DNA of 35,638 nucleotides from Mucilaginibacter sp. L3T2-6 (GTDB lineage Bacteria > Bacteroidota > Bacteroidia > Sphingobacteriales > Sphingobacteriaceae), in assembly GCF_030519355.1 (NCBI RefSeq), contig NZ_JAUMKC010000035.1, positions 1 through 35,638 on the forward strand, in the 5' to 3' direction. Every line of letters starts with the position of its first letter. The first letter of the stretch is position 1. The notes beneath the pieces were generated by a model, which did no database searches, had not been told where the DNA came from, and was given only the letters and a program-made list of their open reading frames with translations. A program made the translations under genes and the position numbers. Shown here one piece after another: positions 6,212-15,527 of the stretch.

Positions 6212-9200
6212 CTATTTCTTTTCGTCTGTCTGATTCACGGGTATAATAATTGTAAACTCGGTATACTCTCCCTCTTTAGAGTCGATATTTAATTTGCCGC
6301 CATGGCCTTTAACAATAATATCATAACTTAATGACAGACCGAGGCCTGTGCCTTGTCCTGCTGGTTTGGTGGTAAAAAATGGCTGCATAATTTTTTCCTT
6401 TATACTTGCCGGTATACCTATACCATTGTCCCTGATCCTTATTTCGATAGACCCGCGTTTATATAAGGTTATCAATTGTACCTCTGGCTTATAGCCATCC
6501 GGGTTTTTTAGCTTTTTCTGATGAACGGCATAGAAGGCATTATTGAATATATTCAGCAGTACGCGTCCAATATCCTGTGATATGACGTTAGCTTTCGGCA
6601 GGCTGGCGTGCGGCCAGGAAGTCATCTCCGAGTTGAACGATTTATCTTTTGCCCGCAAGCCATGGTAGGAGAGACGCATGTACTCGTCAGCGAGGGCATT
6701 TATATCCGTCAACTGGCGTTCACCTGTATTAGCGCGCGAGTGCTGCAGCATATTTTTTACGATGGCGTCGGCCCGTTTACCGTGATGGTTTATTTTTTCA
6801 AGGTTGAGGGCAAGGCTTTCTATCAGTTCAAGTTCCAGATCATGGTCGCGTACGTCTTTTGATTGCTCTTCCTTAAGCTCATCAATCATTTCCATGCTTA
6901 CTTCCGCAAAGTTGTTTACAAAGTTCAGCGGATTTTGTATTTCGTGAGCTATGCCGGCCGTAAGCTCACCAAGCGACGCCAGCTTTTCGGTTTGCACCAG
7001 CTGCGATTGTGCATTTTGAAGCTGGTTTACTGCGTTTTCCAGGCTGTCGCGCTGCGCTTCGATTTCTTCTTTTTGATGCACCATTTCTTCTGTGCGCTGC
7101 TGGATTTTACGTTCCAGCTCCCGTTTGTCACGCACCAGCTGCCGCGATCTGAAATAACCTACAAACCATATACTGCCGGCAAACACGCAAATATAAAGTG
7201 CATACGCCCACCACGTTTGCCACCATGGCGGATTGATAATAAAGCTGAATTTTGCGGGTGCGCTCCACTCTGTATCCGCCGTTTTGCTCACCACTTCGAA
7301 CTCATATTTCCCTGGCGACAGATTAAAATAGTTGCGGCTTGACGTTACATTTACTACCTCGTGCGCCTCGTTTTCGGCGCCATGTAATATGTAACGGTAC
7401 CAGGTGGTGTCGCGCCGGTTCAAATTCTGGTTATTGAAGTGGAACTGGATAAAACTTTGGTCGTGCGGTAATTCCAGGTTTACGGGCAAATTGTACGCTC
7501 CTTTTACGCCCTTCCAAACGGAAGCTTTTTTTAACGGGTCGCTTAGCACTATCGCGGTCTTTACCGGTTTCTTCTTAACAGCTATCAACGTGTCGTCACG
7601 TTCAGCCAGTGTATCGCGGCCCTGAGCGTCGTACTGGAGACCGTCAATAAAATATCTTGGCTCGTCCATTATGCTGATACCTGTTATGGCTACAGGCAAT
7701 ACATATTCGTCGTCAGGAAGTTTAAGAAAGGTCAGGCCATCGTCGCCCCAGCAAAAAGTGCCGTCGCTGGTAAACATATTGGTGAACGATGTGCCCCTTT
7801 GGGTCTTTACAATCCCATAAGCCTGCCCGAAATATTTGAGGCGCCAGCCCTTTGAATCACTCCCATAAGGTGAAAGATTTATAATCCCGTTGTTTGTGCC
7901 GGCAAATAGCTGCTTATTGTGTTTCGAAAGTGATGTGATGCCTGTTAGCGAAAATGAGATTAAGCGATTGTTTTTCGATTCTACGTCATATAACCCTTTT
8001 GGCGTGCCGATCCACATATCGCCTTTAGCACCGGGTAATAGTATTTTAAGGCCATCGTTAATAGCCAGGCTCCACAAATACTGCAGGTTGGCGTCAATTT
8101 TATTAACCCCGGCGTCCCGGGTCACAATCCAGGTACTGCCCTCTGCGTCCGCCTTTATGTCGTCTATAAAATGGTCATCGTTCAGGCCTTCCTCTTTGCC
8201 AAGGTGTTTTACAGTTTTTCCGGAAACATCGTAAATATCAATGCCGCTATCTCCGCCTAACCACAGTCTACCCGAATTATCAGGCATTACTGAAACTATT
8301 GTTCTGCTTGTAAGACCACGGTTTTGGTCTATATGCGAAATGGTTTTGCTATCGGGATCGATGATATCGAAGCCATTGTTGGTACAAACAAAAACTTTCC
8401 GGTTCTGGCCGCTGATGGTTTGTATACTGTCATGTCCCAGGCCCTGTGCCCTGCCCAAATGCCGTGTACTGCGGTTTTTCAAGTCGACTATATCCAAACC
8501 GTGCTCGCTGCCGCGCCATATCAGTCCGTTTATGTCCTGGTAAACTGTGGTAATGCGGCCTTTCCCAACGTGTTCTTTTATAATCTTGTTGTTCGGAGTC
8601 AAATCCAGGCCATCGTTGGCGCCGATCCACATGGTACCTGAATTATCTTCGACTATTTTATGAATAAATGAACTCGCCAAACCGTCAGCAGTGGTAATAA
8701 CACGCGATAAACGGGCAGCTGGGTCGATCACCTGTACGCCTTTATTGGTGCCAACCCAAATACGGTTTTTATCATCCTCAAAAAGGTTTACAGCTGCCGC
8801 GTTACGTTGGGCCACCTCGCTAACCGACTGGATCTTATTTTTGTTAAGGTCTACCGCATCAATCACGCCGTTGCTATAACCAATCAGGAGTTTGCCTTCA
8901 TGATCGGTCATCATAGAAATCAGCGAGTCTGATGAAAGACCATCTTCTCTGGTGGCGTAGCGTATTTTTTTATTTTTAAGATCGATAACGTTAAGGCCCT
9001 CGCCGAAGGTGGGGATGTAAATGTTGCCGTCGTTTCCCTGTACGGCCGGGATTGTAGTAGTTTTGGTAAATAGCCCGTTCTCTTTATCTAAAAGCTTGAT
9101 GGTTTTATTACGGACATCGATGATATCAACCCCGCCCTTGTTATAACTCACCCATATCCGCTGCTCATCGTCCAGCATCATTCCGAACACTTTATTGCTT

Positions 9201-9907
9201 TTCAGACCGCTGCTTGCTTTAAGCTTTTTTAGTATACCTGCTTTAATGTCCAGTACCTGTATGCCACCATTGTATTCACTCACCCAAATGCGACCCTGTT
9301 TATCCTGCAGTATCCCCGATGTCCCATTCTCCATCGGCCCGGCCACAAATTGCTGCAGATTTTCGCCATCATAACGGTACAGCGCCCTGAATGTGGCAAT
9401 CCATAAAAAGCCATCTTTATCCTTATAGAGATATGATATGCCTGCCGATGTCAGTTCAGGAATTTCGCCAAGCTCGTAAATCAACTGACTTGAATTTTTA
9501 ATGCGTGCCGGGACAGTGCGAATGAGCTTTGGCTCCGGCAGGATAAAATCCTTAAAATTCAACGGTTGGATAGATAGCTTTTCAATGTCAAAATTGTTAG
9601 CCTGCAACGAATTTATATTGAATAGCTTTTCGATAACAGGCTTGCTAAACGGCCTGAAGTCGGACGAATCAAAACTGCTTACCGGAAGTTTACCGATATC
9701 AAGGCTTTGTACCGAAGGGCTGGCAGCAACGGTTTTAATGGCCGCCCAGTTTAGCTTTTTAGGCTTACTTAGCTCCAGGGTTGATGTATCGGCATCACCA
9801 AACTCTGGGCGTGAAGGCGCCAGCGATGTGGTAGAAGAGTTTTTACAGGAAGCGATAGCGAACAATGCTATTGCCCAAACAAAAATGCGTTTCAAGTTTA
9901 ATTGCAC
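6212..9907 (-). CDS. Lipoprotein-type reg_prop sensor histidine kinase
   Basis: This 1231-residue kinase has an N-terminal lipobox (FAIASC, Cys21), a linker to about residue 150, and a periplasmic part of some 12 reg_prop (two-component propeller) repeats to about 740. A Y_Y_Y domain ends near 892, one membrane helix lies at about 899-919, then a coiled coil (922-975). The HisKA domain carries His988 in GIAHEIQNP, and the HATPase_c domain has an N box near 1119-1125, Asp1160 of RDNGIGI, and GQGTGLGLS. There is no receiver or DNA-binding domain, so its response regulator is elsewhere. The start is GTG at 9907 (a TTG four codons later is possible); the nearest upstream ATG is closed by a TAG. 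It may sense a periplasmic sugar, but its ligand is unknown. Confidence 0.92.
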   Translation of the reverse strand: MQLNLKRIFVWAIALFAIASCKNSSTTSLAPSRPEFGDADTSTLELSKPKKLNWAAIKTVAASPSVQSLDIGKLPVSSFDSSDFRPFSKPVIEKLFNINSLQANNFDIEKLSIQPLNFKDFILPEPKLIRTVPARIKNSSQLIYELGEIPELTSAGISYLYKDKDGFLWIATFRALYRYDGENLQQFVAGPMENGTSGILQDKQGRIWVSEYNGGIQVLDIKAGILKKLKASSGLKSNKVFGMMLDDEQRIWVSYNKGGVDIIDVRNKTIKLLDKENGLFTKTTTIPAVQGNDGNIYIPTFGEGLNVIDLKNKKIRYATREDGLSSDSLISMMTDHEGKLLIGYSNGVIDAVDLNKNKIQSVSEVAQRNAAAVNLFEDDKNRIWVGTNKGVQVIDPAARLSRVITTADGLASSFIHKIVEDNSGTMWIGANDGLDLTPNNKIIKEHVGKGRITTVYQDINGLIWRGSEHGLDIVDLKNRSTRHLGRAQGLGHDSIQTISGQNRKVFVCTNNGFDIIDPDSKTISHIDQNRGLTSRTIVSVMPDNSGRLWLGGDSGIDIYDVSGKTVKHLGKEEGLNDDHFIDDIKADAEGSTWIVTRDAGVNKIDANLQYLWSLAINDGLKILLPGAKGDMWIGTPKGLYDVESKNNRLISFSLTGITSLSKHNKQLFAGTNNGIINLSPYGSDSKGWRLKYFGQAYGIVKTQRGTSFTNMFTSDGTFCWGDDGLTFLKLPDDEYVLPVAITGISIMDEPRYFIDGLQYDAQGRDTLAERDDTLIAVKKKPVKTAIVLSDPLKKASVWKGVKGAYNLPVNLELPHDQSFIQFHFNNQNLNRRDTTWYRYILHGAENEAHEVVNVTSSRNYFNLSPGKYEFEVVSKTADTEWSAPAKFSFIINPPWWQTWWAYALYICVFAGSIWFVGYFRSRQLVRDKRELERKIQQRTEEMVHQKEEIEAQRDSLENAVNQLQNAQSQLVQTEKLASLGELTAGIAHEIQNPLNFVNNFAEVSMEMIDELKEEQSKDVRDHDLELELIESLALNLEKINHHGKRADAIVKNMLQHSRANTGERQLTDINALADEYMRLSYHGLRAKDKSFNSEMTSWPHASLPKANVISQDIGRVLLNIFNNAFYAVHQKKLKNPDGYKPEVQLITLYKRGSIEIRIRDNGIGIPASIKEKIMQPFFTTKPAGQGTGLGLSLSYDIIVKGHGGKLNIDSKEGEYTEFTIIIPVNQTDEKK

Positions 9908-10059
9908 CTATTCTATATTCATGGCTACCACAAATGCGATTGTTCAGCCCCTTTGTGATAAAAGTGATGCGTAAATATATGAATTAGTGTTTAAACTTAA
10001 TGCGCGGTGGCAATCGGGATAGTAAGGCTTTCGTAAATTCAATACAGCGTTTTGAACTG

Positions 10060-13000
10060 CTATTTTATCATTCTTGATTGACCCTTGTTATCATAAATCA
10101 TAATACTAGCTATGTTATTATCCACCTTAATAAAACGTCCGGATTGCGACAAAAAAGATGAGCCATAGTAAAACTCCTGCTTTATTATACTGCCGTTCCT
10201 GTATTTAATGAGTGCATAAGCATCTCCCGGTTTAGCCTCAATGGTTTTAGCCTGTTTATTCAGCTTAAAGATCTTCAGCGAATCTTTATGCTGGCTCGCA
10301 GCCAACAGTATATTGCCATTTTTGTCACGAAGCTTAACCAGCGCTTTGCCATTGCCGGGAATATAAATTCCGCTTTGCATTATACTTAAGGGTTTAAAAT
10401 TTCCTTTACCATCGCCTTTAAGCAGCAGGCCATTAAACGCGTCGTAACGGCCGATTCCCACATCTGTGCCATAATCGTTACCGCATAAGACGACGTCAAG
10501 ATTGCCGTCGCCGTCAAAATCACCAGTTTCCATGCCGTCAAGCGCCGACACTTGCGCCTCTACCGGTAACGGTATTAATGTGAATCTCCCATTCCCGTCA
10601 TTCCGTAAAAAGCAAGATTTAAGCATATTCGCTTTAACTTTCTGGCCTCCTTGTCTTTGTTCCGGTGATAAGATATCATCCATTGTTGCCATGGCGAATG
10701 ATTTGTAATTGGTGTATTTTTTCTTCAAGCTTATCATTTGCTTGATGAGGTCTTCGCGGCCCTGCACCGGAAATTCTTTTTTTTGTCCATCCTGGGCAGC
10801 AATAAAATAGGATGGTATAGCATCGTAAGCGCCATTCTTGTCAAAATCGCCCGCGGTAACATACACCGGGTACCGGTCGGTTGGCTGGAATAGTGTATTT
10901 TGCCCGGTATTGCCGATGATGTAATCCGTGCGTCCGGTATGCCTGAAATCGCCTCCTGTAACAGAATTCCACCAGCCCGGCTTATCGTTTACGCCTGTCG
11001 TAGCGGTGATGTCTGTAAACTTTCCATGGTTGTTTTTCAGGAAGGTAACCGGCATCCACTCGCCCGCCAAAATCAGGTCCTGCCAGCCATCATTATCAAA
11101 ATCGGTAAACAGGGCATCGCACACTAAACCGGCATTGATCAGGGCAGGGGCCACCTGCGCTGTAACATCGGTAAATTTTGCGCGGCCATCTTTACTATCA
11201 TTCCTTAAGATAATACTTGATACCGGCTTAGGGTAATTCCAGGGAGATACGCGCCCGGATATAAAAAGGTCCAGCTTCCCGTCCTTGTTGTAATCGCATG
11301 CTTTTACGCAAAGCTTGCTGGTGAAATTAGACGGCAACGCATCAGTCGCGATCTTAAAATCCCCTTTGCCGTCGTTAATGTAAAGCCTGTCCTGGTAAGC
11401 GGGGCTGTTTGGTGCATCCTCATAGCCTCCGCTTGCCACATACAAATCTAATTTACCATCGCCGTTGGCATCAAAAAGCACCATTCCTTCATCGGTAAAG
11501 TGTTTATATGGATCGTTTTTGATAGAAAGCAGGTCCCGCTGCCTGAACTTGCCGTTTGCGAGTTGTAAAAATACCTGGGCCTGGATGTTGTTATCACCTC
11601 CAATGATCAAATCATCAAGGCCGTTGCCATCTACATCACCAACCGCCAGGGCAGGGGTATATTCCGAAAACTTATGTGGCAGTAATTTTTGTATGTTGAA
11701 GTCGACAAAATCTGCCTTTTTGTTTTGATAATGGATACCAACTGAATCGGTTACTTCCTTAAACCACGCATTAAAATCAATTTCCGGCAATTTTATAGAA
11801 TAGCTGTCTTTCGCATCGGCGATATTTACTTCCAGCTTTTGATCAGCCTTTACATTCAGCAAGGTTTGTTTTTTACCCCCCGGCCACTTAACTACTACCG
11901 AGTCTAGTTTATTTACTTTGCCCAAACCAAAATGTGCGATAGCCTGCATTGTCGACAGGTAGCCGCGATAAGGGTCATTTTCAAAGTTCTGGTGTTTGTT
12001 TTTGTCGTAATAGATATCGACGAGCGCGCCGAACCCGTTTATATTTTGCTTATCGCCTTTAAAAGTTATTTGCAGGTAATGAGTATCGTCCTTGTTTTTG
12101 TCGTCGTCTCTCGATGTATTGCGGTAAACCAATGCCTCGTCATCGATATTGCTGATAATCATATCCATGGCGCCATCGTTATCCAAATCAGCGTAAACTG
12201 CCCCGTTGGAAAAGGTTGGCACATTAAGGCCCCAGCTTTTACTTACATCGTCGAAAGTTAAATTCCCGTTGTTCAGGTAGGCATAATTATCCAGCTTAAC
12301 CTCGGGAATTTGCTCCAGCACTTTTTGTTTGGATGTAACCGCATAAGCATCTTTACGGTAAATCATAAAGTCGTGGTCCGACACATCTTTACGATAACCA
12401 TTGGTGATGACGATATCCCGATAGCCATCGTTATTAAAATCGGTCACCACCGGCGTCCAGCTCCAATCGGTTTGCGAAATGCCGCTTAAAAAAGCGGTTT
12501 CACTAAATACAGGGCTTCCGATATGGCCCAATTGCCCAAGCCTTGGTCCCTGGTTAATTTGCAGCGTATTCCGGATGTATTGGTATTGGTAATCATAAAA
12601 ATCAAAGCTCTGGAACGTCTGGTAGCTGTTTGCCGTCATCATCATTTTTTTACGATAATTATCCGGCGGATTCATGTCCAGCTCAACCACGTCAGGCAGG
12701 CCGTCGTTATTAATGTCGATTACGTCCTGGCCCATGGAGTTTAACGAGGTGTGTTTAAAATATTCCTTTGAGCGGTCGGTAAATGTGCCATCGTGATTAT
12801 TAATATAGAGTACGTTATTGCCCACAAAATCATTGGATACGTAAATATCTTTCCAGCCATCGCCGTTAAAGTCCACTGTGGTTGCGGCATGACTGTAGCC
12901 ACTATAGGTTATGCCTGCCTGTTTGGAAACGTCATGAAATACCGGGTGATTTAATTTGGCATCCCAATCATTGCGGTAGAGCCGCCCCGTAAGCAGTTGC

Positions 13001-13638
13001 GGACCGGTTGCATTTTTTGAACCAAAGAGGCTTGGATTATAGCTGGCACTGGCATTATTAACTGAAAGGTACATATCCAGGTCGCCATCATTGTCGTAAT
13101 CAAAAAAGCTGGCCATGGTTGATTCCGTGCCCGATTGCAGGCCGTATTCGAAGGCCATATCTTTAAAATGAGGGATGCCATTGTTATCCGGCCCCAGGTT
13201 AATATAAAGGATATTTCTCCGTCGTAACGAATCCTTGTAAATGGTATTGCATACATAGATATCAGGCAGGCCATCGTTATTTATATCGACCACTGCTACG
13301 CCACGTGCCCATCGGCCCATGCCGCCAACGCCGGCCTTATCAGTGATATCTTCAAACTGGAAGCCGCCTTTGTTGAGATATAGTTTACCGGACACCATGT
13401 TACCCGTAAAATAAATATCCTGCAGACCGTCGTTGTTAAAATCGCCTACACCAACGCCGCCGCCGTTGTAAACATTTACCAGGTCGAGGGGGTTAATGGA
13501 ATCCGACTCGGTAATCAGGTTATTAAAATGGATATTTGAGTGCGATGAGGGTATTCTGTCAAACAATGTGTTTCGCTTTTTACATGAGAACATGAAAACA
13601 GCTATGCAAACTAAAGCGGTGAAGTAAAATTTATTCAT
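10060..13638 (-). CDS. FG-GAP/VCBS repeat lipoprotein with ASPIC/UnbV domain
   Basis: This is a 1192-residue predicted lipoprotein (lipobox FMFSC, Cys19) built of beta-propeller FG-GAP/VCBS repeats. Thirteen calcium-loop motifs of the form DxNxDGxxD are visible, for example at 66-74, 118-126, 256-264, 400-408, 668-676, 846-854 and 1040-1048. An ASPIC/UnbV domain lies at about 535-605 (INGFGALVDIYY ... VVVKWPGGKKQTL) between two propeller halves. I start at the ATG at 13638; the frame continues to 13728 but that would run through the terminator hairpin. Such proteins often accompany SusC/SusD pairs in Bacteroidota and are thought to sit on the cell surface. Their biochemical role is not established. 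It lies downstream of susD but behind a strong terminator, so it probably has its own promoter. Confidence 0.9.
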   Translation of the reverse strand: MNKFYFTALVCIAVFMFSCKKRNTLFDRIPSSHSNIHFNNLITESDSINPLDLVNVYNGGGVGVGDFNNDGLQDIYFTGNMVSGKLYLNKGGFQFEDITDKAGVGGMGRWARGVAVVDINNDGLPDIYVCNTIYKDSLRRRNILYINLGPDNNGIPHFKDMAFEYGLQSGTESTMASFFDYDNDGDLDMYLSVNNASASYNPSLFGSKNATGPQLLTGRLYRNDWDAKLNHPVFHDVSKQAGITYSGYSHAATTVDFNGDGWKDIYVSNDFVGNNVLYINNHDGTFTDRSKEYFKHTSLNSMGQDVIDINNDGLPDVVELDMNPPDNYRKKMMMTANSYQTFQSFDFYDYQYQYIRNTLQINQGPRLGQLGHIGSPVFSETAFLSGISQTDWSWTPVVTDFNNDGYRDIVITNGYRKDVSDHDFMIYRKDAYAVTSKQKVLEQIPEVKLDNYAYLNNGNLTFDDVSKSWGLNVPTFSNGAVYADLDNDGAMDMIISNIDDEALVYRNTSRDDDKNKDDTHYLQITFKGDKQNINGFGALVDIYYDKNKHQNFENDPYRGYLSTMQAIAHFGLGKVNKLDSVVVKWPGGKKQTLLNVKADQKLEVNIADAKDSYSIKLPEIDFNAWFKEVTDSVGIHYQNKKADFVDFNIQKLLPHKFSEYTPALAVGDVDGNGLDDLIIGGDNNIQAQVFLQLANGKFRQRDLLSIKNDPYKHFTDEGMVLFDANGDGKLDLYVASGGYEDAPNSPAYQDRLYINDGKGDFKIATDALPSNFTSKLCVKACDYNKDGKLDLFISGRVSPWNYPKPVSSIILRNDSKDGRAKFTDVTAQVAPALINAGLVCDALFTDFDNDGWQDLILAGEWMPVTFLKNNHGKFTDITATTGVNDKPGWWNSVTGGDFRHTGRTDYIIGNTGQNTLFQPTDRYPVYVTAGDFDKNGAYDAIPSYFIAAQDGQKKEFPVQGREDLIKQMISLKKKYTNYKSFAMATMDDILSPEQRQGGQKVKANMLKSCFLRNDGNGRFTLIPLPVEAQVSALDGMETGDFDGDGNLDVVLCGNDYGTDVGIGRYDAFNGLLLKGDGKGNFKPLSIMQSGIYIPGNGKALVKLRDKNGNILLAASQHKDSLKIFKLNKQAKTIEAKPGDAYALIKYRNGSIIKQEFYYGSSFLSQSGRFIKVDNNIASIMIYDNKGQSRMIK

Positions 13639-13691
13639 GCAGGTATCGGGCTTACGGTAAAGTAATATACCTTTTAATAGCAGGTATAAGC

Positions 13692-13721
13692 AAAAAAGGC
13701 TTTCCCCAATTGGGGAAAGCC
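13692..13721 (-). terminator. Strong intrinsic terminator after susD
   Basis: A perfect 10-bp inverted repeat, GGCTTTCCCC (13698-13707) and GGGGAAAGCC (13712-13721) around AATT, is followed on the minus strand by six T (13692-13697). It lies 47 bases after the susD stop and marks the end of the susC-susD transcript. Confidence 0.92.
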
Positions 13722-13767
13722 AAACCAAGATAACTAATTATTAATCAACTCTCATTACGAAAATTCT

Positions 13768-15504
13768 TTAATAGCCCGGATTTTGCTTCAGGTTCGGGTT
13801 AAGCCCTATAGCGCTTTGCGGGATCGGCAATATATCGCGCCCGGCAGGCATATCATTCAGCCATACGCCATGTGTTTTGCCATCACTGGTTGGCCCGTAT
13901 GGAAATACAACCTGGTTAATGTTATTATTTGGAGATGCTGTGAGGTTGTAGTTGTTGTGTATGAACTGCGCTGCCACACCAGGCCCCGCGCGCCGTAAAT
14001 CGTACATCAGCGAAAATTCGGCGGTAAGTTCATGCCGGTATTCGCTCAATACCATCTGCATAGGGTCGGTTATCGGGGCAGCCGGGCTGCCGTCAATGCG
14101 GGCGCCATCCTGCATTACAGCAGGGGCGGTTCCGCCAAAAGCACGGTCGCGAACCAGTTTAATATCAGCCATTGCGCCGGGGATATCGCCTGTATGAATC
14201 TTACATTCAGCGCGATCAAGCAAAATTTCGGCATAACGAAGCAATATCTGGTTTTGTGAGCCGAAGATGGTGGAGTTGCCGTTAGCACCGGTAAGGTTAG
14301 GATCCCTCCATTTCTTGGCGCAATAATAGCCCGAACGTGGCGTGCCATCAGTTCCATACCAGGGATGGGTTAAAGTACCACAGGTATTGATGATTTTACC
14401 ATCATCGCCGGTATAGGTTGCACTACCGGCGGCAAAGCCTGACTGTACTACTGCGTAGCCTTTTATGCCACCCCATTTGGCGATAATGCCTGGGCTTTGA
14501 ATTTCGTCCCCCGGGCCGATAATGGTAACGGCTTTGCGTTTGTCGCCGGGCTGATATGAATACCAAAGCCCGGGGTTGCCATAATCATAGCCGAAACCGC
14601 TGATCTCCTGTGGCCAGCTAAAGTCGTCAATCCAGGCAACCTCGCCGCCGGCCTGCCAGCCGCCATCCCAGCTTTGCGAACCGCTTACTTCAAATTGTAT
14701 CTCAAACAGCGATTCGTCATTGTTCTGGTGATCAAATTCGCCCACATCAACAAAATTTGGCAGCAGGTGATAATTGTTGGTAAGCTCGGGGTTATTAAAT
14801 GCAGCAAGGGCGGCAGTATAGTCTTTCAGCCACATTTGCGCAGCGCCTTCATAGCCATAGGCGGCGCCCTTGGTAGCCCGGCCCAGCTCACTGGCGGGCA
14901 GGGCTGTTTTTGATTGTAATAAGGTTTCGGCTTTCTTCATATCTGATACCACCTGCTTAAATACATCGTCCTGGCTGGCCCTTGGGGTTAAACCAGTAGT
15001 TACAGCATTTAATTCCAACGGTACGCCGCCGAAAGTGCCTGCAAGATAGTAATAGGTCATCCCCCGTAAAAAGTATGCTTCACCGGTTAAACGATCGGCC
15101 AACTCGGGGGTAACTATGCCTTTAGCTCTGGCTTGCTCAATAATGCCGAAGGCAGCGTTTGCACGGGCAACACCTATGTAGGCGTTGTTCCAGAAGGCCG
15201 GCAGCGCGCCGAAATCGGCAGGAATAGCGTAGTAATTCCAAACGATATCCGCACCATTGTTAAACCAATCGTGGGTGAGGAAGTTGGCATAATACCAAAT
15301 GGATTTCTTCAGCAGATCGGCATTCTGGTAGGTATCGTATATACTGTTTACCAGGTTCACCACATCCTGCGATTTTTGAAAGGTAGCATCCGCCGTTGAA
15401 GAAAAAGTATTGGTTTGTTTCAAAAAGTCCTTCTTGCAGCTCAGCGGGAACATCAGTACCCCAAAGACAGCTATAAGAATGATACTCACTTTTTTCATTT
15501 TCAT
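13768..15504 (-). CDS. SusD/RagB-family outer-membrane glycan-binding lipoprotein
   Basis: SusD proteins form the lid over the SusC transporter and capture glycans at the cell surface. The 578-residue protein has a lipoprotein signal (Cys23 in PLSCKKDF). The N-terminal SusD-like part includes the helical TPR region (ANAAFGIIEQARAKGIVTPE, ADRLTGEAYFLRGMTYYYLA). The C-terminal RagB/SusD part carries the conserved EILLDRAECK and a helix SEYRHELTAEFSLMYDLRR. A second ATG two codons in (15498) is an alternative start. It follows susC by 23 bases and is followed by a strong terminator. Family is certain; the ligand is not readable from sequence. Confidence 0.97.
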   Translation of the reverse strand: MKMKKVSIILIAVFGVLMFPLSCKKDFLKQTNTFSSTADATFQKSQDVVNLVNSIYDTYQNADLLKKSIWYYANFLTHDWFNNGADIVWNYYAIPADFGALPAFWNNAYIGVARANAAFGIIEQARAKGIVTPELADRLTGEAYFLRGMTYYYLAGTFGGVPLELNAVTTGLTPRASQDDVFKQVVSDMKKAETLLQSKTALPASELGRATKGAAYGYEGAAQMWLKDYTAALAAFNNPELTNNYHLLPNFVDVGEFDHQNNDESLFEIQFEVSGSQSWDGGWQAGGEVAWIDDFSWPQEISGFGYDYGNPGLWYSYQPGDKRKAVTIIGPGDEIQSPGIIAKWGGIKGYAVVQSGFAAGSATYTGDDGKIINTCGTLTHPWYGTDGTPRSGYYCAKKWRDPNLTGANGNSTIFGSQNQILLRYAEILLDRAECKIHTGDIPGAMADIKLVRDRAFGGTAPAVMQDGARIDGSPAAPITDPMQMVLSEYRHELTAEFSLMYDLRRAGPGVAAQFIHNNYNLTASPNNNINQVVFPYGPTSDGKTHGVWLNDMPAGRDILPIPQSAIGLNPNLKQNPGY

Positions 15505-15527
15505 ATCTTTAATTTTTTATAGTTCTA

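Noticed and set aside
8241..8641. Plus-strand open frames of about 100 codons inside the sensor kinase gene
   Set aside because: They are antisense to conserved reg_prop repeats and show no protein-family character.
13639..13728. N-terminal extension of the FG-GAP lipoprotein from an ATG at 13728
   Set aside because: It would translate the terminator hairpin at 13698-13721 and hide the lipoprotein signal that begins at 13638.
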